Shown here in pieces: positions 1 to 7,221 of a stretch of DNA of 9,798 nt. The stretch spans positions 1 through 9,798 of the forward strand of contig JABZGM010000070.1 of NCBI GenBank assembly GCA_015259235.1, written 5' to 3'. Positions within the stretch are counted from its first letter, which is position 1. Each line of letters begins with the position of its first letter. The notes beneath the pieces are model-generated. The model was not told where the DNA came from. It saw only the letters and a list, made by a program, of their open reading frames with translations, and did not search any database. The position numbers and the translations under genes were made by a program. The DNA comes from Alloprevotella sp. (GTDB taxonomy: Bacteria > Bacteroidota > Bacteroidia > Bacteroidales > Bacteroidaceae).

Positions 1-1875
1 TTTCATATCTGCTTCAGAAATAACAAAGCCATCGTTGGTATCTACCATTATATCCATACGTTGGCGCGTTGCTTCAGATAGGTTATCCTTGGTGACGAGG
101 ATGCAATAGCTTTGTTCTGCACCTCTACCTACACGCCCTCTCAGTTGGTGTAGTTGAGCAAGTCCAAAACGTTCGGCGTTTTCGATGACCATCACAGAGG
201 CATTCGGTACGTTCACGCCAACTTCAATGACGGTGGTAGCCACGAGTATTTGAATTTCGTTGGCAGCAAAAGCTTTCATCACCTCATCTTTTTCATTAGG
301 CTTCATTCGTCCGTGAACACGTCCTACCTTCCAAGGATGGAAGGAGGAAGAAACAGCTTCAAAACCCTGTTCTAAAGCTATTAGATCCAATTTTTCGTTT
401 TCGTCAATCAGGGGATAAACAAAATAAACTTGTCGTCCTTTCTGAAGTTCTTGCACTATCCCCGAATAGAGTTGCTTACGCTGTGCAGAGCGATAGTGAC
501 GCGTTTGGATGGGCTTACGTCCAGGCGGTAGTTGATCGATGACGCTCACGTCCAAATCTCCGTAGACCGTCATAGCAAGTGTGCGAGGAATTGGTGTGGC
601 TGTCATTACTAAAATGTGAGGTGGACGCGAGTTTTTAGCCCAAAGTGCGGCACGTTGTTTCACCCCAAAGCGGTGTTGTTCATCAATAACACAAAGACCG
701 AGATTGGCAAAAGCCACCGTTGGCTCAATAAGCGCGTGCGTACCGATGAGAAGTTGCACTTCCCCAGTGGCAACTCCCGAAAGAATTTCTTTTCTTCGCT
801 TTCCTTTTACATTTCCCGTGAGGAGTTCAACGCGGATGCCCAAAGGAGCAAGTTGTGAGACAATGCCTTTATAATGTTGCTCTGCTAAAATCTCCGTGGG
901 AGCCATCAGTGCAGCTTGGAAGCCGTTGTCTAGCGCAAGCAAACACACGAGTGTTGCCACCATCGTTTTGCCCGAACCAACATCGCCTTGTAGAAGTCTA
1001 TTCATTTGCTGGCCACTACGCAGGTCACTATGAAGTTCTTTGATGACACGCTTTTGAGCTTCTGTTAGTGCAAACGGGATATGCTCCTTGTAAAAGGTGT
1101 TGAAGTATTGTCCCACACGAGTAAATTGCCATCCTGCTTGCGCAACCTTTTGTGATTGGTGATATTGCAAGATAGATAATTGAAGAAAAAACAATTCCTC
1201 AAATTTAAGTCTATGCTTCGCCGCAGAAACATCTTGTGCATTTTGTGAGAAATGGATATCACGAACGGCTTTGTCGTGGGTAACTAATTGATGTTCTTGT
1301 AGAAACTCAGGACTAAACACTTCGGGCAGTGCAGTTGGCAATCGCTCCAAAGCTGTAGCAATCAATTCGTTGAGCGTTTTGGAAGAAATATGCGCACGCG
1401 TTAGTCGTTCAGTCAGATGATAGACTGGTTGCATACGCAAAAGTGGGCGATTCTTCACCTTTTCGAGTTCTTCCATTTCGGGATGAGCGATGGAAAAATA
1501 GGCACCAAAAGTTTTGGGTTCCCCAAAGAGTTGATAGTCTACTCCAACCTTAAACGCACTTTCAAGGGACTTCGACACTCGAAACCATACTAATTGAATA
1601 AAGCCTGTGCCATCAGAAAAGTTTGCAACAAGTCTGCGTTTCGGACCTTCTCCGACTTTTTGAATCATCACAATGCGCCCGCGAAGTTGAATGTTTTGCA
1701 TTCCCTCTACGATGTCTGCAATGCGATGAATTTTTGTGCGGTCTTCGTGTCTATAAGGACAGGTGTGCAGCAAATCTCCCACCGTGTTGATGCTGAGTTG
1801 TGACTGAAGCAATTGCGCACGATGGGGACCGACTCCTTTAACATAGGTGATGTCTTGGTCTAAATAGGAAATCAT
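1..1875 (-). CDS. recG: ATP-dependent DNA helicase RecG (3' end beyond window)
   Basis: RecG is a superfamily 2 helicase that binds branched DNA, regresses stalled replication forks and remodels Holliday and D-loop junctions. My reading of the minus strand is open for 625 codons from an ATG at 1873-1875. It continues past position 1, so roughly 70 C-terminal residues are missing compared with the usual length of about 690-700. Visible landmarks are Walker A GDVGSGKT (residues 297-304), the RecG-type DEQH box followed by RFG (398-404), motif III TATP (about 425-428), and motif VI QLHQLRGRVGR (574-584). The N-terminal 250 or so residues correspond to the wedge/OB region that grips the junction. 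The start is the only reasonable one, because an in-frame TAG lies six codons upstream. The 127 bases between it and nspC contain no recognisable promoter or gene, so read-through from nspC is likely. No frameshift was seen. The identification is firm. Confidence 0.96.
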   Translation of the reverse strand, partial: MISYLDQDITYVKGVGPHRAQLLQSQLSINTVGDLLHTCPYRHEDRTKIHRIADIVEGMQNIQLRGRIVMIQKVGEGPKRRLVANFSDGTGFIQLVWFRVSKSLESAFKVGVDYQLFGEPKTFGAYFSIAHPEMEELEKVKNRPLLRMQPVYHLTERLTRAHISSKTLNELIATALERLPTALPEVFSPEFLQEHQLVTHDKAVRDIHFSQNAQDVSAAKHRLKFEELFFLQLSILQYHQSQKVAQAGWQFTRVGQYFNTFYKEHIPFALTEAQKRVIKELHSDLRSGQQMNRLLQGDVGSGKTMVATLVCLLALDNGFQAALMAPTEILAEQHYKGIVSQLAPLGIRVELLTGNVKGKRRKEILSGVATGEVQLLIGTHALIEPTVAFANLGLCVIDEQHRFGVKQRAALWAKNSRPPHILVMTATPIPRTLAMTVYGDLDVSVIDQLPPGRKPIQTRHYRSAQRKQLYSGIVQELQKGRQVYFVYPLIDENEKLDLIALEQGFEAVSSSFHPWKVGRVHGRMKPNEKDEVMKAFAANEIQILVATTVIEVGVNVPNASVMVIENAERFGLAQLHQLRGRVGRGAEQSYCILVTKDNLSEATRQRMDIMVDTNDGFVISEADMK

Positions 1876-2002
1876 CGGAATGATAAGCTGCTAAAAGAAT
1901 AAACAATGGAAGAGAAGAAAACACCCAACCTAGATTGTGCGGAATAGATGCAATAAGACGGCAATATCCTGCACGATGCTAGTGAGACGAAGCATAAGGA
2001 GG

Positions 2003-3184
2003 TTAGTCCATTCGGTCGCGATAATCCTCGTAACGGTATTGACGTAAAACTTCTATTGTACCATTTTCGCGTTGTAAGCAAATGGCAGGGTGGTGAATGC
2101 CATTGAACATATTTGTCTTTACAGTGGTGTAGTGAATCATATCCTCAAAAATGATTTCATCTCCGACTGATAAGGGTTGCTTGAAGCGCCAATAACCCAT
2201 ATAATCGCCACTCAGGCAACTGTTTCCGCCCAGTCTATAGACGCAGTCGGCAGTTTCTTGTCCAATCTCTGCGCCGTCTTCGAGAGTTTCAGCACCGCGG
2301 ATACGTGGATGATAAGGCATTTCCAGGCAATCTGGCATATGGCAAGTGAAAGATGCGTTGAATAGCGCGGTCTTAACGCCTGCGTTGCTGACGATGTCCA
2401 CAATCTTAGCTACCAAAGGACCTGTTTTCCAGGCAAATGCACTACCTGGTTCCATAATCACTCGAAGGTGAGGATAGCGAGATTTGAATCCTTTGAGCGT
2501 AGATACAAGATGTTCTACGTCATAGTCGGCACGTGTCAAAAGATGTCCTCCTCCAAAGTTAATCCATTCCAATTGGTCAAACCATCCAGAGAATTTCTCT
2601 TCAATGTGTTTCAGTGTATTTTCAAACGCGTAACTACTACTTTCGCAATGGCAATGGATGTGAAAGCCACGAATATCGTTCGGAAGTTGTGTAGGTAACG
2701 CACTGTTCAGCACGCCAAAGCGAGAACCAGGTGCACAGGGGTCGTAAAGTGCTGTTTCAATCTCTGAGTATTCTGGATTGACACGGAGTCCGCAACCCAC
2801 TAGTTGGTCGGCACCGTGTGTTTGGTTCCATTCGTTGACTAACGGCTGGAAACGTTCATATTGACTCAGGGAGTTGAAAGTAATTACTGACGAGCAGCGA
2901 AGCATTTCGTTGAATGTGTCTTCCTCGTAAGCGGGAGTATAGGTGTGTGCGCGACTACCAAATTCTTCAAAGGCTAGGCGTGCTTCATAGGGGGAAGAGG
3001 CTGTGGTGTGGCTGATGTACTCACGAAATATTGGGAAAGTGCGCCAAAGTGCAAAGGCTTTGAAAGCAAGAATGAATTCTACGCCTGCACGTTGAGCAAC
3101 ACTTTGTATAAGTGTCAAATTTCGACGAAGAAGTTTTTCTTCCAATATGTAAGCGGGAGAAGGGATACCTGGGTATTGTGACAT
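2003..3184 (-). CDS. nspC: carboxynorspermidine/carboxyspermidine decarboxylase NspC
   Basis: This is a PLP-dependent, fold-III (alanine racemase-like) decarboxylase of 393 residues. The family removes CO2 from carboxynorspermidine or carboxyspermidine, the last step of the aspartate-semialdehyde route to norspermidine or spermidine, in the cytoplasm. The PLP lysine is K42 in the ILAFKAFALW segment. HIHCHCESS (175-183), GGGH (211-214) and EPGSA (245-249) form the phosphate and cofactor pocket. CLSGD (323-327) supplies the Cys and Asp donated across the dimer, and the HYTTVKTNMFNG stretch (351-362) is typical of this subfamily. Length and N-terminus match the family, supporting the ATG at 3182-3184. 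Bacteroidales usually make spermidine, so carboxyspermidine is the likelier substrate (inference). The partner dehydrogenase gene is not in the window. The gene lies between the thrS terminator and recG, and its upstream DNA carries a dyad (3236-3259). No strong promoter of its own was found. Confidence 0.93.
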   Translation of the reverse strand: MSQYPGIPSPAYILEEKLLRRNLTLIQSVAQRAGVEFILAFKAFALWRTFPIFREYISHTTASSPYEARLAFEEFGSRAHTYTPAYEEDTFNEMLRCSSVITFNSLSQYERFQPLVNEWNQTHGADQLVGCGLRVNPEYSEIETALYDPCAPGSRFGVLNSALPTQLPNDIRGFHIHCHCESSSYAFENTLKHIEEKFSGWFDQLEWINFGGGHLLTRADYDVEHLVSTLKGFKSRYPHLRVIMEPGSAFAWKTGPLVAKIVDIVSNAGVKTALFNASFTCHMPDCLEMPYHPRIRGAETLEDGAEIGQETADCVYRLGGNSCLSGDYMGYWRFKQPLSVGDEIIFEDMIHYTTVKTNMFNGIHHPAICLQRENGTIEVLRQYRYEDYRDRMD

Positions 3185-3228
3185 AGAGAAGGGAGTATTC
3201 GAAGGAAGAGTTCGTTGGAATCTTGATG

Positions 3229-3258
3229 TTGTACAACAAAGATGGGATCATATCTTTG
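3229..3258 (+). promoter_or_regulatory. orphan plus-strand sigma-ABfr-type promoter match
   Basis: TTG at 3229-3231, 19 bases, then TATCTTTG at 3251-3258 matches the Bacteroidetes consensus exactly. It points right, away from nspC and into the 3' end of thrS, where no plus-strand gene is recognisable. A transcript would start near 3265 and be antisense to the thrS terminator and thrS 3' end. Such a short consensus can occur by chance about once in a window this size, so confidence is low. Confidence 0.35.
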
Positions 3259-3259
3259 T
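3236..3259. repeat. 8-bp inverted repeat upstream of nspC (operator-like)
   Basis: The arms ACAAAGAT (3236-3243) and ATCTTTGT (3252-3259) are perfect complements with an 8-base spacer. A 10-bp palindrome GTTGTACAAC overlaps at 3228-3237. The site lies 52-75 bases before the nspC start codon. The right arm contains most of a plus-strand -7 element, and the left arm contains a minus-strand CATCTTTG, which is one base off consensus. It could be a repressor operator or a pair of back-to-back promoter elements. No regulator can be named. Confidence 0.45.
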
Positions 3260-3280
3260 AGTGCGTGAAAATAAGAAACA

Positions 3281-3316
3281 TTTGCGCCCCATCCACGAGA
3301 ATGGATAGGGCGCAAA
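3281..3316 (-). terminator. thrS transcription terminator hairpin
   Basis: The outer arms TTTGCGCCC (3281-3289) and GGGCGCAAA (3308-3316) pair perfectly. After one C/A mismatch, ATCCA/TGGAT adds five more pairs around a six-base loop. The stem begins 43 bases after the thrS stop codon. On the minus strand it is followed by the moderately T-rich tract TGTTTCTTATTTTC, while the plus-strand side has no T-run. This favours termination of thrS and separates it from nspC. Confidence 0.8.
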
Positions 3317-3359
3317 ACGTATGAAAATGAAGAAACTTCAGTGAAGTGTGTGCTATGGC

Positions 3360-5306
3360 TTAGTATTCGCCCATTTGTTCTGCCACTTCAGCGCGAACGC
3401 GTGCTGCGAAGTCTTCGATAGACATCACTTCTTGTCCGCCACCTTGGCCTTGCACACGCACAGCAACTGTGCCTTCTGCGGCCTCTTTCTCACCTACTAC
3501 GAGGAGGAAGGGGATGTGCTTCATTTCGTTGTCGCGAATCTTACGGCCAATCTTTTCACTACGATCGTCAATGAGCGTGCGCACATCGGCGGCTTCCAAA
3601 CGATTGCGAACTTCACGCGCATAGTCATTGAACTTATCGGAGATAGGCAATACCACAGCTTGATCGGGCATCAACCAAAGTGGGAAGTGTCCGGCAGTGT
3701 GTTCGATGAGCACAGCAACGAAACGTTCCATAGAACCGAAAGGAGCACGGTGAATCATCACAGGGCGGTGCTTCTTGTTGTCTTCGCCCGTATATTCGAG
3801 TTGGAAACGCTCTGGAAGGTTGTAGTCCACTTGAATTGTACCGAGTTGCCAACGACGTCCAAGCGCGTCCTTCACCATGAAGTCGAGTTTTGGACCGTAG
3901 AATGCGGCTTCACCATACTCAATCTTTGCGTTAAGTCCCTTTTCTTCGCAGGCTTCAATGATAGCTTGTTCTGCTTTTTCCCAGTTATCTTCCGAACCAA
4001 TGTACTTAGCGCGGTCTGTTTGGTGGCGAAGAGAGATTTGCGCTTCAAAGTTCTCGAATTTGAGAGCTTTGAAAATGATGAGAATGATGTCCATCACGTT
4101 GAGGAATTCCTGCTTCACCTGATCGGGACGGCAGAAAATGTGGGCATCGTCTTGGGTAAATCCGCGAACACGGGTAAGCCCATGCAATTCACCACTTTGT
4201 TCGTAGCGATAAACCGTTCCGAACTCAGCTAGACGGAGAGGAAGGTCTTTGTACGAACGAGGCTTCCACGCGAAAATAGCACAGTGGTGAGGACAGTTCA
4301 TGGGTTTGAGGAAGTATTCTTCGCCTTCTTCAGGTGTAGTGATGGGTTGGAAAGAGTCTTTTCCGTATTTAGCGTAGTGACCCGAGGTGACATATAGATT
4401 CTTAGAACCAATATGTGGGGTCATTACTTGTTGATAACCGAAGCGTTTCTGGATGCTCTTGAGAATGTCCTCGAGACGTAGACGAAGGGCTGTGCCTTTA
4501 GGCAACCACATTGGGAGACCTTTACCGACGAGTTCAGAGAACATAAAGAGTTCCATCTCTTTACCAATCTTGCGGTGGTCACGGCGTTTAGCTTCTTCAA
4601 GAAGTTCCAAGTACTCTTTGAGCATCTTTTGCTTGGGGAAGGTAATACCATATACACGCGTCAGCATAGGGCGTTTTTCATCACCGCGCCAATATGCAGA
4701 ACTTACAGACATGATTTTGACAGCTTTAATAGAAGCCGTTGTCATAAGGTGAGGTCCGCGGCAAAGGTCGGTGAAATTGCCTTGTGTGTAAGTAGTGATG
4801 TTACCGTCTTCTAAGTCGGCAATGAGTTCATTCTTATAGAATTGGCCACGGTCTCCAAAGAATTGAAGCGCCTCAGCCTTTGAGATGGGGCGACGCACAA
4901 GAGCTTCTTTCTTCGCTGAGAGCTCGAGCATCTTTTTCTCAATCTTCTCAAAGTCTTCTTCACGAATAGAAACTCCTTCGGGTGGCATAACATCATAATA
5001 AAAGCCGTTTTCAATGGCTGGTCCTATGCCGAACTGTGTGCCAGGAAACAATTCTTGCAAAGCTTCTGCCATAAGGTGAGCAGAAGTGTGCCAGAAGGTG
5101 CGCTTTCCTTCTTCGTCTTCCCATTTGTAGAGTGCGATAGTTGCATCTTCAGTGATAGGACGATTGAGTTCTACAGTCTTACCATTTACACCGCACGACA
5201 CTACATCTTGTGCCAATCGGCTTGAGATGCTTTCTGCAATCTGAAGTCCCGTTACGCCGCTTTCGTATTCGCGAACACTGCCATCGGGAAAAGTAATCTT
5301 TATCAT
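3360..5306 (-). CDS. thrS: threonine--tRNA ligase
   Basis: This cytoplasmic class II aminoacyl-tRNA synthetase joins threonine to tRNA-Thr and edits mischarged serine. At 648 residues it is full length. The domains in order are: TGS domain (about 1-62); editing domain with HTSAH (73-77) and LCRGPH (181-186), giving zinc-type site residues H73, H77, C182 and H186; catalytic core (about 245-540); and anticodon-binding domain (about 545-645). The catalytic zinc ligands are C338 in KPMNCPHH, H389 in DDAHIF and H519 in MIHRAPFGSMERF (motif 3). Motif 2 is the YRYEQSGELHGLTRVRGF stretch (366-383). The start at 5304-5306 gives the standard MIKITFPDGS N-terminus. Transcription begins at a consensus promoter (5395-5425), giving a leader of about 80 nt, and ends at the hairpin 3281-3316, so thrS looks monocistronic. 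In many Bacteroidales thrS is followed by infC-rpmI-rplT. Here nspC follows instead. Confidence 0.98.
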   Translation of the reverse strand: MIKITFPDGSVREYESGVTGLQIAESISSRLAQDVVSCGVNGKTVELNRPITEDATIALYKWEDEEGKRTFWHTSAHLMAEALQELFPGTQFGIGPAIENGFYYDVMPPEGVSIREEDFEKIEKKMLELSAKKEALVRRPISKAEALQFFGDRGQFYKNELIADLEDGNITTYTQGNFTDLCRGPHLMTTASIKAVKIMSVSSAYWRGDEKRPMLTRVYGITFPKQKMLKEYLELLEEAKRRDHRKIGKEMELFMFSELVGKGLPMWLPKGTALRLRLEDILKSIQKRFGYQQVMTPHIGSKNLYVTSGHYAKYGKDSFQPITTPEEGEEYFLKPMNCPHHCAIFAWKPRSYKDLPLRLAEFGTVYRYEQSGELHGLTRVRGFTQDDAHIFCRPDQVKQEFLNVMDIILIIFKALKFENFEAQISLRHQTDRAKYIGSEDNWEKAEQAIIEACEEKGLNAKIEYGEAAFYGPKLDFMVKDALGRRWQLGTIQVDYNLPERFQLEYTGEDNKKHRPVMIHRAPFGSMERFVAVLIEHTAGHFPLWLMPDQAVVLPISDKFNDYAREVRNRLEAADVRTLIDDRSEKIGRKIRDNEMKHIPFLLVVGEKEAAEGTVAVRVQGQGGGQEVMSIEDFAARVRAEVAEQMGEY

Positions 5307-5394
5307 CGTAACCTGATGTTATTTTATTGCTTTGGATAAATAATGCTTATCTGAAAACTAGAGCAGACTCTTGTCTTCTATGTCTTTATTTTGG

Positions 5395-5425
5395 CAAAGT
5401 TACTTTTTATGCGCCGAACTGCCAA
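5395..5425 (-). promoter_or_regulatory. thrS promoter (sigma-ABfr consensus)
   Basis: On the minus strand, TTG (complement of 5423-5425), 20 bases, then TAACTTTG (complement of 5395-5402) fits the Bacteroidetes -33/-7 consensus exactly. The predicted start near 5388 leaves a leader of about 80 nt before the thrS ATG. The leader can form only small stems, for example GATAA/TTATC with a seven-base loop. I saw no clear T-box or attenuator. The 101 bases between this promoter and the hairpin at 5527 hold nothing else recognisable. Confidence 0.75.
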
Positions 5426-5526
5426 AAAAAACACATGCTTTTTAACGCTTTCTCATTATCTGCGTTTATTTTTCTGGTTCCTTCAATTCTACTTTTGCCA
5501 ATCTATAGTCTGAGATGAAATGAAAC

Positions 5527-5562
5527 AACTCTCCCATAAGTTTGCAAAACTATGGGAGAGTT
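5527..5562 (-). terminator. terminator hairpin after the HIRAN gene
   Basis: AACTCTCCCATA (5527-5538) and TATGGGAGAGTT (5551-5562) form a perfect 12-bp stem. Inside it, GTTT/AAAC can pair around a GCA loop. The stem begins 46 bases beyond the HIRAN gene stop. On the minus strand it is followed by GTTTCATTTCATC, while the plus-strand side is A-rich. This fits an intrinsic terminator for the leftward transcript and insulates thrS. Confidence 0.8.
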
Positions 5563-5607
5563 ACTCAAAAGGATTGTGAGAGGCTTAGGAGCTTTTACGC
5601 CTCTCAA

Positions 5608-6480
5608 TTAGTCGTTAATGTACTTTCCAAAGGTTGTGAAACATTGCAAAACCTGCAGTTTGAGACTTTTATCCGCAACTAATCTAGGTCTTAAAGAACA
5701 AGAGCCTAACATCTCTACAGCGGGTATGTCTTCATTCTTGATGTTTAGGGTTTCGTCGAGAGATGTGAGAACAAATGCACTACAATCATCTATACACTCT
5801 ATTTTGTTGGGGTCTCTGATAAAAGCATAACAATCGTCATCTGTAGCTATGATTTTCATTAATAGCATCTGGGTATGTACGCTATCTCGTTCATAGATAA
5901 GCACATTCATCGAACGCTTTATTTTATCTAATTCGTGTGGGTACAAGCAACAAACTCGCCAACGAAAATAGACAAACCCGTGTTTCCAGATTTCTTTATG
6001 AAGTTGCCGCCAATCTTTCTTGTTGACTTGTAGTGCCATTAAGGGGGCTTCTAGTTCTTCTTGTCTAAGAATTGTCTCTTTGTTCACGACATAGATGGTC
6101 ATCTTAACAGAATTGTGCTCTGTGGACTTTGATTTGAGTTCGCTGATTTCGGCTTTAAAAGATTCCTCCCATCCCATGTCAAGCAAGGTAGCTATGGCAG
6201 CGTTAGAGGTCTTGGGGACATATCCAAGGATAAGGTCAAAATCAAAGTGGTCTGGGTCTCCATCGTAGTCATCGGCTAAGGCAACGGCGACGGCGTTAGT
6301 ATCATATTTGTTATGTTTTTCACGCACAAGTGCTAGCTTTGCTCCTACATACAGTTCATCCCAAACATCAGAGATATCATGATAAGCTAGACCAGCTATG
6401 GGGCATTCTAGTAGTACTTTATGTTCTGGAAGAGAAAAAATTGCCGTCAGACCACAAGGGGTATCATATTCTTTATCCAT
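5608..6480 (-). CDS. HIRAN domain-containing protein
   Basis: This is a 290-residue protein with a recognisable HIRAN domain at about 25-115: PIAGLAYHD (27-35), the VGAKLALVREKHNKYD stretch (45-60), NAVAVAL (62-68), LGYVPK (85-90) and SNAAIATLLDMG (92-103). HIRAN domains occur in HLTF/Rad5-type helicases, where they bind 3' DNA ends, and as stand-alone bacterial proteins of unknown role. An acidic insertion (about 69-83, ADDYDGDPDHFDFD) separates the two halves of the domain. The C-terminal part (about 150-290) has no fold I recognise, no signal peptide and no convincing membrane helix, so the protein is probably cytoplasmic. The ATG at 6478-6480 is the natural start just before the domain. 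It lies 75 bases downstream of the glsB-like gene on the same strand with no terminator or promoter between, so co-transcription is likely. DNA-end binding is a family-based inference. The actual function is unknown. Confidence 0.85.
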   Translation of the reverse strand: MDKEYDTPCGLTAIFSLPEHKVLLECPIAGLAYHDISDVWDELYVGAKLALVREKHNKYDTNAVAVALADDYDGDPDHFDFDLILGYVPKTSNAAIATLLDMGWEESFKAEISELKSKSTEHNSVKMTIYVVNKETILRQEELEAPLMALQVNKKDWRQLHKEIWKHGFVYFRWRVCCLYPHELDKIKRSMNVLIYERDSVHTQMLLMKIIATDDDCYAFIRDPNKIECIDDCSAFVLTSLDETLNIKNEDIPAVEMLGSCSLRPRLVADKSLKLQVLQCFTTFGKYIND

Positions 6481-6492
6481 GAGTTGTATACA

Positions 6493-6506
6493 TAGTTTGA
6501 AAACTA
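6493..6506. repeat. short palindrome in the HIRAN gene leader
   Basis: TAGTTT (6493-6498), GA, AAACTA (6501-6506) forms a near-continuous dyad 13 bases upstream of the HIRAN start codon. It overlaps a 12-mer (6498-6509) that also occurs in the thrS leader (5352-5363). It may be an operator or a small mRNA stem near the start codon, or chance in AT-rich DNA. Confidence 0.3.
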
Positions 6507-6555
6507 GAGTGTATTTGAGAAATATGTAAGTCTTATTAATCGTGAAACGCTTAGA

Positions 6556-6786
6556 TTATCGGCGCGAAGAGAAAAGCCACAATAACACAATGGCACCGAC
6601 TACTGATGACACTAGTTCCCCGAAGGTATTATCAATGCTGAAATTTGCAAAGGAGAACAAGAGATGTCCTACAACTCCCCCAATTATACCTAAGAAAAGA
6701 TTTCCCAAGCACCCACTGCTTTTCCCTTTTTGAATCCGACTTGCAATGTATCCTGCGAGTATCCCGATAATTATACTTTTAAGCAT
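6556..6786 (-). CDS. GlsB/YeaQ/YmgE-family stress response membrane protein
   Basis: This small hydrophobic protein of 76 residues belongs to the transglycosylase-associated (GlsB/YeaQ/YmgE) family. It starts MLKSIIIGILAGYIASRI and has three hydrophobic segments (about 1-16, 29-48 and 57-73). The family's glycine pattern is seen in GCLGNLFLGIIGGVVG (25-40), and the C-terminus is short and basic (SSRR). Family members are inner-membrane proteins linked to envelope or general stress responses. No biochemical activity is established. The same frame stays open for 98 codons upstream, but that stretch does not resemble the family. A -7 promoter element at 6822-6829, 35 bases before the ATG at 6784-6786, supports the short start. 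The HIRAN gene follows 75 bases downstream and may be in the same transcript. Confidence 0.85.
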   Translation of the reverse strand: MLKSIIIGILAGYIASRIQKGKSSGCLGNLFLGIIGGVVGHLLFSFANFSIDNTFGELVSSVVGAIVLLWLFSSRR

Positions 6787-6821
6787 ATAAATTGATGTTT
6801 TAAATACAATGTGGTTTTTTG

Positions 6822-6829
6822 CAAAGATA
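6822..6829 (-). promoter_or_regulatory. -7 promoter element of the glsB-like gene
   Basis: TATCTTTG on the minus strand is a perfect Bacteroidetes -7 element. It sits inside CGTATCTTTGCA, a 12-mer also found at the -7 position of the DAHP synthase gene. No TTG occurs at the expected -33 distance, so the promoter may be weak or depend on an activator. The predicted leader is about 28 nt. Confidence 0.55.
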
Positions 6830-6993
6830 CGGAATGTCCGTGATATTGCGATATTATTCTTGTAAAATTCAAGATAAACTAGGAACCTAGAGCTAATGTC
6901 GAGTCGTAGAGTCAACTGGCAAGTGCAAAAGAACATATTACTAGCGCGTTGTTGTGCGTCAGGAAGTAAAGTAAGCAGGCGCAGGCTACTATC

Positions 6994-7054
6994 AGACAAC
7001 ATTGTCTCTAGGAGTAATATTTTTCCTCTAAAAAGGTTTTCCCCAACTCCTAGA
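6994..7054. repeat. two adjacent inverted repeats
   Basis: AGACAA (6994-6999) and TTGTCT (7002-7007) flank two bases. Directly adjoining, TCTAGGAGT (7007-7015) and ACTCCTAGA (7046-7054) are perfect 9-bp complements around a 30-base loop. The loop itself contains TTTT/AAAA and CCT/AGG pairings. No T-run follows on either side, so a simple terminator is unlikely. Confidence 0.45.
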
Positions 7055-7184
7055 ACTATATTTGTTCTTACGTTTTTCAAATTAAAATAGAATCGTGTGA
7101 GACTTCTTTAGTTCGTTTCTGACACATACAAATAGCAATATCAAGAAGAATTACGTGGGAAACGTTTTTTTTTTAGAGAAATCG

Positions 7185-7215
7185 TTGTTGCAAAACAAAA
7201 AAAATACTACTTTTG
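7185..7215 (+). promoter_or_regulatory. plus-strand sigma-ABfr promoter with no downstream gene
   Basis: TTG at 7185-7187, 20 bases, then TACTTTTG at 7208-7215 matches the consensus perfectly, including the preferred spacing, as at nqrA and thrS. Transcription would start near 7222 and run rightward. No plus-strand gene follows; the only small frame is 13 codons at 7264-7305. The hairpin at 7295-7332 lies 70-110 bases downstream, so a small RNA of about 110 nt is the simplest reading. Chance cannot be excluded. Confidence 0.45.
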
Positions 7216-7221
7216 AACAAA

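Noticed and set aside
1872..2081. 69-codon minus-strand frame bridging nspC and recG
   Set aside because: It starts inside nspC in another frame and its sequence looks random. The overlap with the recG start is incidental.
3348..4232. 294-codon plus-strand open frame antisense to thrS
   Set aside because: It lies wholly within the thrS coding region (plus 12 bases), and the translation shows no family motifs. The frame on the other strand is a complete, fully conserved ThrRS, so this is a shadow of its codon usage.
5327..5518. 63-codon plus-strand frame between thrS and the HIRAN terminator
   Set aside because: It spans the thrS promoter on the opposite strand, has no promoter of its own and matches nothing known.
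6787..7080. 98-codon N-terminal extension of the glsB-like gene in the same frame
   Set aside because: The extension has no resemblance to the family and would overrun a well-placed -7 promoter element (6822-6829). The short 76-residue form has the correct family length.
7153..7174. ACGT-GGGAA-ACGT followed by T10 as a plus-strand terminator
   Set aside because: The stem has only four pairs and no plus-strand gene lies upstream, so it is more likely a simple homopolymer tract.
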